From Tetraselmis striata (lineage: Eukaryota > Chlorophyta > Chlorodendrophyceae > Chlorodendrales > Chlorodendraceae), in NCBI GenBank assembly GCA_006384855.1, contig VCJN01000539.1, positions 1-64,000 of the forward strand: a DNA stretch of 64,000 nt. The letters are read 5' to 3'. The notes under the pieces were generated by a model. It saw only the letters and a program-made list of their open reading frames with translations. It was not told the origin of the DNA and searched no databases. Below, one piece after another: positions 10,455-20,365 of the stretch (position 1 is its first letter; every line of letters starts with the position of its first letter). The translations under genes and the position numbers were made by a program.

Positions 10455-11260
10455 CTGCGCGGAAAGAGGCGGGGCTGGCGGAGTGCGTTGGGGGTGCGTA
10501 GAGTAGCGTGTTGGTGAGATTCGGGGTGCATCGGACGCCGGATGCCCATCCACCCAGCGTAAAAGGCGCGTACGTAATATTCACACTATATTAACACACA
10601 AATGTGTGAAAACCGGACATTCCGTGCCGGATGGGTGGGAATACGGCGTCCGATGCAGCCAAAACCCCAGCAACACGCTATTCTATGCACCGCCAATGCA
10701 CTCCGCCAGCACCGCCTCATTCTCCGTCGATTTCGAAAACGCCTTCACATTATCCACCGCTAATAATTGCAATTGCCACCGTGTAATGTTGTCACGATGT
10801 GCGCACACAACAACACTTACTACCGGTTCCGACGCGGATGGAGGCGAGGCTTGCGGAGTGCGTTGGGGGTGCGTAGACTAGCGTGCTGCAAATAATTGGG
10901 GTGCATCGGACGCCGGATGCCCATCCACCCGGCGTAAAAGACGCGTAATATTCACACTATATTAACACGCAAATGTGTGAAAATCGGACATTCCGTGCCG
11001 GATGGGTGGGAATACGGCGTCCGATGCAGCCAAAACCCCAGCAACACGCTATTCTATGCACCGCCAATGCACTCCGCCAGCACCGCCTCATTCTCCGTCG
11101 ATTTCGAAAACGCCTTCACATTATCCACCGCTAATAATTGCAATTGCCACCGTGTAATGTTGTCACGATGTGCGCACACAACAACACTTACTACCGGTTC
11201 CGACGCGGATGGAGGCGAGGCTTGCGGAGTGCACTGGCGGTGCACAGACTAGCGGGAGAC
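10455..11260. repeat. Foldback array: alternating inverted and direct repeats
   Basis: A unit of 371 bp is directly repeated (10606-10881 matches 10977-11252 almost exactly). Within it, arms of about 100 bp are inverted. The sequence around GGTGCATCGGACGCCGGATG (10517) is complementary to CGGCGTCCGATGCAGCC (10645), and the same pairing recurs at 10898 and 11016. Further out, GGAGTGCGTTGG-type sequence at 10479 pairs with CCAATGCACTCCGCC near 10693. The short loops hold TTCACAC and GTGTGAA. A last truncated arm sits at 11215-11258. So arms run minus, plus, minus, plus, minus. Confidence 0.9.
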
Positions 11261-11675
11261 TAGATCCATTGTCGCTTATTTACAAGCACGGGCGGTGCTG
11301 CCAGACCTGATCGTCTACGGCCGATATAATATTCACACTATACTAACATCGGTGCACACCGCCGCACACCGCCGCACAACGCTGCGCGCGCACATTCGTC
11401 GCGCACATATACGCGCGCCCTACCGCACACATTATCCCGGATTCACTCGCCGTATCCATTACGCCGTGCTACTTCAACAATAAACATTGCGAAATTACAC
11501 CGACACAATGCCGCACCGACTAGCTCTTGACAATACGTGCATATAAATAGTAGTGGCGCGCTGCTCCTCGCCTCCGATGTGTCGTTGACTGCTGCGGAAG
11601 GCGGTCGTCGACTGGATGTTAGTTTCTCCCCCTCGGCCGCCCCCCCCCCCCCCCCCCTTCACCGCTCACAACGCC

Positions 11676-11964
11676 ATGGCCGACCTCGCCCCCCCGGGCA
11701 AAAGTGGGCGGCGAGCCTTGTTGTCTCGCGTGTCCGCGCCGCCGGCATCGAGGAGGACGAGAAAGACATGAGGAAACGCGTGACAAGGTGGGCGCGCAAC
11801 AAAACACTCCATCCTCCACATTAGCACGCACCCACTCGTGGCTAACTTGTGCCGCGCGCAGGTTCGTCCGGGAGCGCCGTAAGGCCCACCTCAACGCCAA
11901 GGCTTCCACAGTGCCAGCGGCGCAACTCGTGGTGGCCGAGGAGGCCGCATCCTCAGCCGCTTAA
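11676..11964 (+). CDS. Candidate short two-exon gene, unknown
   Basis: Exon 1 ends at 11787 (AAG/GTGGGC) and exon 2 runs 11862-11964 after GCGCGCAG, stopping with TAA. The phases fit and give IEEDEKDMRKRVTR joined to RFVRERRKAHLNAKAS, a continuous highly charged helix. The ATG at 11676 is one base out of frame with this, across a C7 run, so either the start lies elsewhere or a C has been lost or gained. The 74-nt intron is short. No family recognised. Confidence 0.3.
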
Positions 11965-12037
11965 AGGCGAAACGATTGTGGCTTGTTGTTGGTGTCTGGG
12001 CACAAGGGGGCATCCCGACGCGAAGGTAAGGAAGCTC

Positions 12038-12283
12038 ATGGCGGCGTCGTCGACGGCACAGCCTCCCGGGGTGGTGAAGACACTGACGGATGACAAGAAG
12101 CGGAAGAGGCCAGTGAAGAAACGCCGAGGTAAGAAACTGACGGTCGCGGAGTCGGAGTCGGAGGCGGAGTCGGAGGCGCAGGCGCAGGCGCAGGCGGAGG
12201 CGGAGGCGGAGGCGGAGGCGGAGGCAGCGAGATCGTCGAAGCGGAGGGTCCCCCGGGCAGGCAAGAACAAGAACAAGCAGTAG
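12038..12283 (+). CDS. Small Lys-rich / Glu-Ala repeat ORF
   Basis: ATG at 12038, 81 codons. It has a Lys/Arg cluster (KKRKRPVKKRRGKK) resembling a nuclear localisation signal. An ESESEAESE run and an (AE)n run follow, encoded by GGCGGA-type repeats, and the end is KNKNKQ. It may be the last exon of the candidate gene at 11676-11964 rather than a separate gene. No domain. Confidence 0.3.
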   Translation: MAASSTAQPPGVVKTLTDDKKRKRPVKKRRGKKLTVAESESEAESEAQAQAQAEAEAEAEAEAARSSKRRVPRAGKNKNKQ

Positions 12284-12991
12284 CCCCCGCCCCCTTACCC
12301 CCCTCCCCTCACTCCCCCGGCGGGAGCGGCGGGGGGGGGGGGAAGGGGGGGGCGGCGGGGGGACCACGCCCGCCCGCCTCCCCCCCCCCGCCCTCCCCCG
12401 GGCCACATTCCCCGATGGCAGCTGTCGCGAATATTGTAATTCAATCATTCTTCGGCAAACCGCTGCCTGCCCCCGCCCTACCCCTCGCGAATATTTATGT
12501 AACGTGAGCACTCTTTGGCAAAACATGGCAGCCAAACCGCCCATCTGATGACCTTTGATCGGACGGCTGGCAGGCCCGTTCAACAGTACTAGCTATAATG
12601 TACACAAAATTCCCCAGTGTTACCAAATACAACGGCTGCGATTTGCGCTCCCATGTACTAATAGTCGTAGTTATCCACAGGACCACTCGTCATCGTGCCC
12701 GGGTACCGGGTACCGGGTACTAGATACCCGGTACCGGCTCAATAAATATATCGCGTACTACCCGGTACTACACGGACAACCTTGTACCTTATACGTCAGT
12801 GCCATGTAACAATTTACCGGGCTAGTACGACTACCAGAATGATGACAAAAAGGATTTATCGCCCGCCGGCAATAACGCCGGATGTACTCGCACGTAACTG
12901 GATGGACGTGCCGCCACCAGCAGCAGCCTTCACGGATAAATAATAGTCGCTAGTAGTAGTGCTTCGTCACCCGTATGTCACATCTGAATCT
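12284..12991. other. No gene seen
   Basis: Begins with alternating C- and G-runs (12284-12405), then AT-richer sequence with palindromic GGTACC/GTACCGGGTAC repeats at 12700-12745. Nothing coding recognised. Confidence 0.6.
12700..12745. repeat. GGTACC-type palindromic short repeats
   Basis: CGGGTACCGGGTACCGGG, then TACTAGATACCCGGTACC. Repeated, self-complementary GTACC units. Similar GTAC-rich motifs occur at 26160-26225 and 27160-27310. Confidence 0.7.
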
Positions 12992-13039
12992 CACAGTGTC
13001 TGTCCCAACAGCAAGCTAGGAATTCTCCGAAACTCTAGA
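12992..13039 (+). mobile_element. Copia LTR, 3' end only
   Basis: CTGTCCCAACAGCAAGCTAG and the following bases to CTCTAGA match 20806-20845. It is the piece missing from the split LTR at 4706-5143. Confidence 0.75.
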
Positions 13040-13158
13040 CTCGGTGCACCACCCGGGGTCACCATGAGGCCTTGCTCGCAAGAGAATTCCTCGGGGTCCT
13101 GAGCTTGGTGGCCGCTCGAGAGGCAGCGCGCGTTCGCTGCCTCATCAGACGGCGCAGA
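13040..13158 (+). mobile_element. R1 fragment between LTR end and copia leader
   Basis: CTCGGTGCACCACCCGGGG through GACGGCGCA matches both 20846-20960 and the reverse complement of about 41170-41310, where it is part of an R1 ORF. Here the match stops at 13158 and the sequence runs into the copia leader without a primer-binding site that I can recognise. Confidence 0.75.
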
Positions 13159-13417
13159 TACGATTCGCTGCTGACGAGGTAAGACTCTGTGCCTCTCTCA
13201 AACGTTTTTTGCTCACCTGTCAACCCCCTGGCCAGCTCTCTCTCGGCAAAACTCGACCTTTCCCTACCTGAGAAGCGACCCAGCTCCGAGCTCTTCTGCC
13301 CCTTTCTCAGCCCCACTCAGCTCCACTCTCTGATTGTGGCTGTGACAACCGATCGTCTCAACTTTGGCAAGCTCTACCTGTCAGTCTCTCCGACTGTGTA
13401 CCTGAATCCCTTGCGTC

Positions 13418-14336
13418 ATGTCTCTCCCTGCCAAACTCAAGCTCAAGGAGGCTAAGTATCTGGAATTCCAGGAGGTCAATGATGCTCGCCTCCTAGTGAT
13501 CTTGTGCATCTCTGTGAAGCGCCACTGACATCCGCGGTGTTCCTGGGTACCGCAACATCTTCAGCGCCAATGACACCACTGTTGATGACACGCATCACAA
13601 TGAAGCTGTCAACTTTCTGGCCCCATTACTGCTAGATAATCAAGCCAAGGGCATTGTGCTCAAGGCCGCTGATCGCGCCGGTGAGACAGCAGGCGGGCGC
13701 GCGGCGCTCAAGGCCTTGGAGGAACTCCGCGCTTCATACCTTCCAGATGAACGTACCCTTCTCGCTCAACTAAAAGCGTTACTGAATCATGGCCAGAGTA
13801 CTCATGAAAATCTCATTGACTTCATGACCCGGCTGGAGGACCTGCAGATGGCCATCAAGGACTGTGCTGCGACTCTCGCTCTCGGATGACGACATGCTCG
13901 TGTCCCTGCTCAATGGCATGCGCGCGCACCGAGGAGGCCACTATCCGAGCAGTGGTGAAGGGGGACCCCACTGTCACCACCATCGAGCTGGCCAAGGCAA
14001 AGATCAGGACTGTCCAAGACCACGGCATCAGTATGGAGCAACTTGGCGCTGCCTTTGCTGCCTTTGCGCCAACTGGGGCGCGCGACATCTTACGCTGCCC
14101 TCCAAGCCCGCGTGAGTGAGTTGGAGGCTGAGAAGAAGAAGGCCGAGGCTGCAACCCGCAAGTCCGAGGTAGACGAACTGAAGGCTATGGTAGCTGCAAT
14201 GCAGTCCCAACACAACGCTGGAGGCGGCGGCAGTGCACTGCGCTTCAATCCGCAGAACCGCCGCTGCTACAGCTGCAATGCCATCGGACATTTGGCCCGT
14301 AACTGCCCTAAGCCCGACAAGAGGAAGACAGCATGA
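13418..14336 (+). pseudogene. gag: Copia Gag with CCHC zinc knuckle, frameshifted
   Basis: The ATG at 13418 begins MSLPAKLKLKEAKYLEF. The reading frame then changes near 13525, 13880, 13920 and 14090. The pieces in order give a copia-type Gag: NFLAPLLLDNQAKGIVLKA, LIDFMTRLEDLQMAI, DDDMLVSLLNGM, then a Lys/Glu helix (RVSELEAEKKKAEAATRK). A zinc knuckle CYSCNAIGHLARNC (CX2CX4HX4C) lies at 14265-14306. It ends at TGA 14334-14336, and the same frame continues downstream. The role expected from the family is capsid formation and RNA packaging. Confidence 0.85.
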
Positions 14337-15660
14337 GAAGGCCGCCCAAGGCTCGCACCTAGTTCAGAGGAGCCGCCCGCCAAGGAGTTTGGAGCAATGT
14401 CGTTCCACATGGCGCTACTTGCCATCGCCACACCTGAGCTCCCACCCATGCCGACTGACGCTTGGTCCGTGATGCCTACCAGCCGTCGTACCATGATCAG
14501 GGCAGTGCCGTCACCCCCGCTCAGCTCCCACAACCCGTTCGGTTCCCTCACCTTCTCCGTTGACACCGCTAGCCCAGACGATGAGCCTACCCTCCAGGAG
14601 GAGCGCGAAATGCGAGACGCCATCGCGGCTGTGTCAGTTGAAGAGCAAGCTATCGCTGCCGCCGTAGCAGCAGTCGCTGAGGAGGAAGCAGCGGAGCGTG
14701 CCGCCATTGCTGACGTTGCAGCCTTCATCGCAGCCGACCCTGTGGCAAAGATTGTGGCCCGTACAAGCAAGGCGACCATCCTGCCCAACGACGTTGCCAT
14801 GTGCCGAGCTATCATCACAAATGATCCCAGCCCATGGCATGCTGACTGGCTGCACTCGGCCGCCCACCGCTCGGGTAAGGCACTTGTCCCGATGCCAACT
14901 GTGACGCACGTCGTACCAGCTTCTCGCTTCAACGCGTCGACCAGCAGTGGCATGTCTTCTGATTGCAGCCGCCTGAGCGATCATGATCTCGGGTACGACA
15001 GCGCTGATGATGACGAAGCCATGCTGGTGGATTTCCTGCGTCACTGGGCGCCTACGGCACTTGCAGCACGTGGCTTCCCTCCCGCTGATGATCTGACACT
15101 GTCACCCGTAACCGACGACACTGGCAGCGAGAACGACAGCGTTCCTGGGCTTATTAGCGACGACAGTATCATTAGTGAAAACGACTCCTAACAGCACACA
15201 AGTCGAGGCTCGCTGCGTGGCGTATCCACTACTCAGCCGACTGACAGCACTGATGATGACTTCCCCGACTCGGTCAACATGCCGCACCTGGCCCCATACA
15301 GCAATGATGATGACAAGGCCATCTCGATCAGTCGCCGCTCCTCCTCGCTGGTCGCACGCAGCAATCCCAGCACCCGTGCATTAAAACTTCACCGCCGCGC
15401 CATTCGTGCCGTTGCCCGCACCTTCACAGCGTGGCCCAGTGCCAGCCTCCCTGGGATTTCTCCAACTGCGCCTGCTGTCATGCGCAACACATATCTGGAC
15501 GATGCCGTGGACTCCTTTCGCCTCGTTCCCCGCGATGCCGTGTCCATTCAAAATCCATCGACGCAGCATGTTGCTGCTCACGAGGGCGTCTCATCCAGTA
15601 ACGCCAAGCTCTCCATGATGACCAAGAGCGCACGTACGTCGTCATCGCAATCGCCGCTCA
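14337..15660 (+). pseudogene. Unique linker between Gag and methyltransferase
   Basis: The frame is open from 14337 to 15188 in the Gag zinc-knuckle frame, with TAA at 15189, then open again to about 15640. The first third is Ala/Glu-rich and helical (EEQAIAAAVAAVAEEEAAER). The middle is acidic (DHDLGYDSADDDEAM; DDTGSENDSVPGL). The last part is Ser/Arg-rich. In ordinary copia elements the protease follows closely after the zinc knuckle, so these roughly 440 codons are additional. No domain recognised. It could be a tether, a structured insertion or a remnant of the acquired module. Confidence 0.6.
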
Positions 15661-16790
15661 GCTCGTCGCCTTCGGAAGCGCGACCCCTTTGCCATCGGCG
15701 GCACCAAGCACCTTGCAGCCACCACCCCAGTTGTCATCCCCTCGTCCCCTCCCAACGCTATCGACCAACTGGAGACTGCTCTAGCGGCCGCTGAACAGCG
15801 TTGTTTCCTGGGAGAGGCAGCGCCACTGCCGTCCATCCGCCACGTTCGTGCCGACCCTGCAGCACCGGTGCCCCACCATCCGCTCCATGTTGTCATCCTC
15901 TGCGCAGGAGCCACATTTGGCGGCATTGACGGACTCTGTGCAGCCGGACACTGCATTGCTACCATCACACTCGTGGAGAATGACGCCGCAGTGCGTGCTG
16001 CCATGACCCTGGAGCTCAACATAGTCCGTGCGAAATGGACTGCGCTCATCTCATATTATGCGATCGCCAATGCCTACGATCGCCTCCCCACTCATGACGT
16101 CCAGCTCCTCACCACAGACATGTTTGGCGCACTTCCGCGTGTGGACCTTCTCGTGGCAACACCTCCGTGTCAGCCGTTCTCATCAGCTGGGAGGAATCAA
16201 GGCATGCATGACCAGCGAGCCAAGCCCTTCTATGCCGCCTGCCGTCTCATCAAGCAGCTCAACCGCGCACAGAGCGGTATTACATAGGTCATCGAGAATG
16301 TCGCTGGAGCCGGGCGTTTCCCCGCCATTCGCGCGGCCCTAGGGGACCCTGTCATGGCCCGCGCACACGAGCTCGGGTCATCATCCCGCCGCGGCACCCC
16401 ACTCTGGACCAACGCGCGCAACCCGGACGCCATGCAGGGCCACTACCATGGTTCGCTCTGTCGCCCGACCAGCGTGGACGATTTGATTGCCAAGGGTGGC
16501 TTCGCACCGGAGTGGCAGGCTCCCGCCCACCTGCGCCACAGCAAGTTTGGCAAGTTTGTGTCCCGCAAAGGCAGTTTCGCGCATCGGATGCCTGGGTCCG
16601 CCCCGGGCAGCAGTATGTTACTACACAATGGCGTGTATGAGGAGGCAACCACCGACATCAAATGTATTTCTATGGGCTTCGATGCCAACGCCGTCGACTT
16701 CCCCGAGGTGTCCGCCGATCTGCGTCGACGTATCATTGGAGCGTGTGTGGACTCCAACGTGGCGCGCTGGCTTATGGCGCCCATCTCCTC
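15661..16790 (+). pseudogene. C5-cytosine DNA methyltransferase domain inside copia Pol (one stop)
   Basis: The motifs are in the order of C5-MTases. Motif I region (SAM): VVILCAGATFGGIDG at 15889-15933, where FGGIDG stands for the usual DLFaGiGG. Motif II-like: VENDAAVRAAM. Motif IV: TPPCQPFSSAG, with the catalytic Cys codon at 16168-16170. DQRAKPFYAACRLIKQL follows, as in motif V. Motif VI: ENVAG at 16294. Motif VIII-like: SSSRRGTPLWTN, closer to the R-x-R-x-x-W-x-N of DNMT3 and some phage enzymes than to bacterial QxRxR. Motif X: RRRIIGACVDSNVARWLMAP at 16723-16782. The only break is TAG at 16285-16287, between V and VI. The frame runs on without interruption into the protease, so the domain belongs to the element. 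Expected activity: transfer of methyl from SAM to cytosine in DNA. Confidence 0.88.
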
Positions 16791-17121
16791 CGCGTCCAAG
16801 GACGAGAGCGCTCTTCCTAGGATTCACACCTTCCCCCACAAATGGATCTTCGACTCTGGCGCTACCTCACACACGGTGGCGCAGTACGAGGACTACTCCG
16901 ACTATCAGACCATACCGCGCCGATGGATCAGCGGCTTGGGCGCCTACGCTGTGGGTACCGGTACATTCCATATCAGCATGCGAGCCGTTAACGGCGATAC
17001 ATCATGCAGCACCCTTCACAACGTTCTTCATGTGTCTGATCTCGCGTCCCGCACCAATAACGAGGTGCTTCTTCTCTTCAGTGCGCGGCAGGCGCATGAT
17101 GCCAATGCAGCTCTCAGATAG
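16791..17121 (+). pseudogene. Copia aspartic protease
   Basis: WIFDSGATSHTV, with DSGAT at 16852-16866, is the retropepsin active site of copia elements. GLGAYAVGTGTFHI and LHNVLHVSDL follow, as in the usual LhnVlyvP region. The frame is shared with the methyltransferase and ends at 17119-17121. The next piece (integrase) is in another frame, so there is a frame change near 17110. It would release the methyltransferase and other products from the polyprotein. Confidence 0.88.
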
Positions 17122-17123
17122 TC

Positions 17124-18228
17124 ATGACAGCGCGCAGCAACGCCATGCAGATCTCCGATGCCGTGACCATTCCCATCGAGAATGACGGGCGCTTATTTAT
17201 CCTGCACAATCACGTGCTCCGTCAGGGACGGCGTCAACGTCATGGTAGTCCGGTGGAAGCTGCCACAGCCCTCTCCGCAACACCCTCCAGCGCGTTACCA
17301 TCTGACAAAATGTTGTGGCATGCGCGCCTCGGTCACATCCACGAGCGCGCCATGCACCGAGTTACCAATGGGGGACCCAATGCCGACCTGCGTCATACCA
17401 GCCTTCCGTTCTGCAAGTCATGCGCAATCGTCAAATCCACTGTGGCCCCGATGCCACGCATCTGTCATGGGAAACCAACTTCGCCATTCTCTCTCGTTGG
17501 GAGCGACTTCTGGGAGCTGCGCACTCCTTCGCTGCAAGGCCACGCGTACTGCTGTGGGTACGTCGACTACGCGACATCCCTGGTGTGCTTGTTCTTTTGC
17601 AATTCCCGACAATGTGCTACCGCTGCTCTGCGTTCATTCAACACCATGGTGGTCAGCTACGGCCATTCGATCGCATCATTGCGTCTGGACAACGATACAA
17701 CGTTCCGCGGTCAAGCATATGTGTCCGCCCGCGACGCCTAACCATTCGCCGCACGTATGCAACACCATACAGCCAGTTCCAGAATGGGCTAATGGAGCGC
17801 ACCTGGCGCACCTCAGCCAATGGGCTCGCTGTATGTTGGACTACGCCAGTCTCCAAGACACCTACTGGGAGTTCGCTATGTCGGTCGCAGCCTACATTTA
17901 TAACCGCACCTTCCGCCGTGGAGCTCATGGCATTCCGCTTCACCTCGTGACTGGCGCCATCCCGGACTTGCGCCATCCCCGTGCGTTTGACTGTAATGCC
18001 TATGCGCACGTTTCCCGCGGTACCCGGCACAAGGCAGCCCCTTCCGCCCGCCAAGGTGTCTTAGTTGGATACTCCACGGACTCGCCGGCATGGCTTGTGT
18101 ACTTTCCCGCCACGCGCTCTGTTGTGGCCAGTCGATATCCGTCACCTTCGATGAAACTGATCGCTCAACGCCCTGCACCGTGGAGCACCCCGATTCATGG
18201 CCGTCTGCAGCCCCTCAGGAGGGGATGA
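17124..18228 (+). pseudogene. Copia integrase, frameshifted
   Basis: GAG-pre-integrase zinc site: LWHARLGHIHERAMHRV, with CKSC about 30 residues on (HHCC). Core: GSDFWEL (first Asp), RLDNDTTF (second Asp) and YSQFQNGLMERTWRT (catalytic Glu). Then YIYNRTF and the GYSTDSPAWLVYF stretch of the copia C-terminal part. The pieces lie in three frames, with changes near 17740 and 17830. TGA at 18226-18228 separates this from the RT in the same frame. Confidence 0.88.
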
Positions 18229-20365
18229 CTACAGAGTCAGGAGGGGCCACAGCCGCCAGCAAGACATGAGGGGTTGTGCCCCGAGCAGTATGCCCTACCT
18301 GCTCGCTCGGCATCAACTCACTCCATGGAACTCCCACCAGCATGGAAGCCCACTCGCGTCTGCAACATGACAATTCCATCTGATGTCAGCGAATCCGACT
18401 GCTGCAGCGACAACGACAGCGACAGCAACCGTATCGAGTACCACCGTGTACGCACTCCGCCCCCGCCTCAACCACCAGCAGCGCCACCAGCAAAAGGACC
18501 AACACCTCAGCCACCTACCCTAGCTATACCTCCCAGCACCCGTCCGCGGCCCCCAGCTCAGACAACCGCACCCCCCGACTCCGCTGCAAACCTCAACCGG
18601 CCGCAGCGCAGCAGACATGCCCCCGGCGTATACGATCCCACCGATGGCAGCACCGTACCACGAGGGGCCACCTACGCAATTGTGGTTCAAGAAGACTTCA
18701 TCCGCAACATCGACCCGTGTGAATGGGTACTACTGGCGGGCGAAGCACCTGGCGACCCGCTAACCTACACGGAGGCCATGATCTCGTCTCTGTCTGCCCG
18801 GTGGCTGGAGGCAATGCACCAGGAGTACAAATCGCTGGACTCAAGGCGCACGTGGGAGCTGGTGGTCCTGCCCGGTGGACGCAAGGCTGTAAAGTCCAAG
18901 TGGTTGTACAAGATCAAGCACAACTCGGATGGCACAACTGCAAGATACAAGGCTCACGTGGTAGCTAAGGGGTTCTCGCAGGTCGGGGGCATCGACTACA
19001 CCGACACCTTCGCACCCACCGTGAAGTTCACAACCCTGCGAGTCATTTTTTCCATTGCCGCCCACCATCGACTTCACATCGAACGGGCCGATGTGGACTG
19101 CGCGTTCTTCTACGCGGATCTGGGCGAGGAGATATACATGGAGCAAACCCGCGGCTTTGAGCAGTATGGACCCAATGGCGAGAGGTTGGTGTGCATACTA
19201 AGGAAGGCCGTTTACGGTATAAAGCAAGCACCCCACAACTGGCACAAGCTACTCAATGACTACATGACATCACAACACTGTCGACAGTTGGGAACCGACC
19301 CTGGCGCCTACGTCTTCCGGAGCAGCCATGGCGGCATTCTGGGCATTATCGCAATCTATGTGGACGACATCATCATTGTCAGCAACTCGCGCCCCTGGAT
19401 CGCCCACTTCAAGCAGGCACTCGGACAGCGCTTTGACATCAAAGAGCTGGGCACATGCTCATGGCTGTTGGGCATGAAGGTGGAGCATGACCTGACAGCC
19501 GGCGTGATCAAGATTCATCAGTCCAAGTACATCCATGACATGCTGGAGCGCTTTGGTATGAGCGACTGCACCCCCGCACATGTCCCAATTACTGGCAACG
19601 ATCCGAGGGCGTCAATCGCACTGATAGATGACAGCGCCACCACCACATACCGGAGCCTCGTTGGAGCACTGCTGTACGCAGCAGTTGCAACACGTCCTGA
19701 CATCGCGGAGGCCGTCTGCCGCCTATGCCGATTCATGACATCAGCAACTCAAGCACACATGGAAGATGCACGACACTGCCTCCGGTACCTGAAAGGAACT
19801 CATGACCGGGGACTGACTTTCGGAGGAGAATGCGAGTTTCGTCTTCATGGTTACAGCGATGCTAACTTCCCAACAACGTATCCCCGTCAGTGCAAGTCGA
19901 CCAGAGTTATGTATTCTTACTTGCAGGAGCAGCCGTCAGCTACCTATCCAAGCTTCAGCTATTGGTAGCACTCTCGACAGCATAGGCATAATATATAGCG
20001 CTTTGTGTCACAGCGCAGGAGGCAATGTTCTTGAGACCGGTGCTATCAGAACCGGGATTAAGGCAGGACGGCGCATGCAACAGCAATCGGAGAGGACATT
20101 GTATGTATTACAATGTAAACAGGTATGTATTACAATCGCCACCAACGACGTGACCTCAGCCCGGACCAAGCACATGGACATCCGACTTCACTTCGTGCGA
20201 GATGCACAACGCTCTAAGAAAATGAAGGTGTACTATGTGCCCACTGCTGACATGCTGGCTGACACCTTCACGAAGCCGCTTGCGTCCCGCCAGCAGTTTG
20301 AGGCCTTGAACTCGCGCATCGTGAACTACAATATTGCACATGCAACCAGTGAGGAGGGGTGTTGA
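18229..20365 (+). pseudogene. Copia reverse transcriptase and RNase H
   Basis: A Pro/Ser-rich hinge is followed by the RT: WLEAMHQEYKSLDSRRTWEL, KSKWLYKIKHNSDG, RYKAHVVAKGFSQVGGIDY, KAVYGIKQAP, and the catalytic YVDD at 19357-19368. The frame is open from 18274 to 19968. RNase H follows with LHGYSDANF, then a frame change near 19895. The usual STAEAEY motif reads STA-stop-A-stop-Y because of TAG at 19983 and TAA at 19989 (each one G-to-T change from a Glu codon). The end, ATNDVTSARTKHMDIRLHF and TADMLADTFTKPL, is the standard copia terminus, finishing at 20363-20365. Confidence 0.92.
20351..20359 (+). promoter_or_regulatory. Polypurine tract (plus-strand primer)
   Basis: GAGGAGGGG directly abuts the TGTTG that starts the 3' LTR, which is the position and composition of a copia plus-strand primer. 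It overlaps the last codons of the RNase H frame. Confidence 0.85.

Larger units (their letters stand above)
5144..12991. other. 7.8-kb block nested in a copia LTR
   Basis: The block is flanked by an imperfect 12-bp repeat: CACAGACTCTGT at 5132-5143 and CACAGTGTCTGT at 12992-13003 (10 of 12 identical). LTR sequence stops on its left side and resumes on its right. The simplest reading is an insertion with target duplication. The contents are heterogeneous: a coding fragment, the 30-bp minisatellite, a poly-G-linked triplication, a foldback array and short ORFs. I do not recognise terminal repeats that would name the class. Confidence 0.5.

Noticed and set aside
15868..16287. Stand-alone bacterial-type methyltransferase or restriction-modification gene
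   Set aside because: The frame continues beyond one TAG through motifs VI-X into the copia protease, and no endonuclease is near.
15189..19991. Reassigned TAG/TAA codons (as Gln in some ulvophytes) to explain in-frame stops in the copia element
   Set aside because: Host genes here end at TAG (RAP), TAA (AAAP) and TGA (Trm10, CBM20, LRR) at expected positions. The RNase H stops replace Glu, not Gln, by single G-to-T changes.
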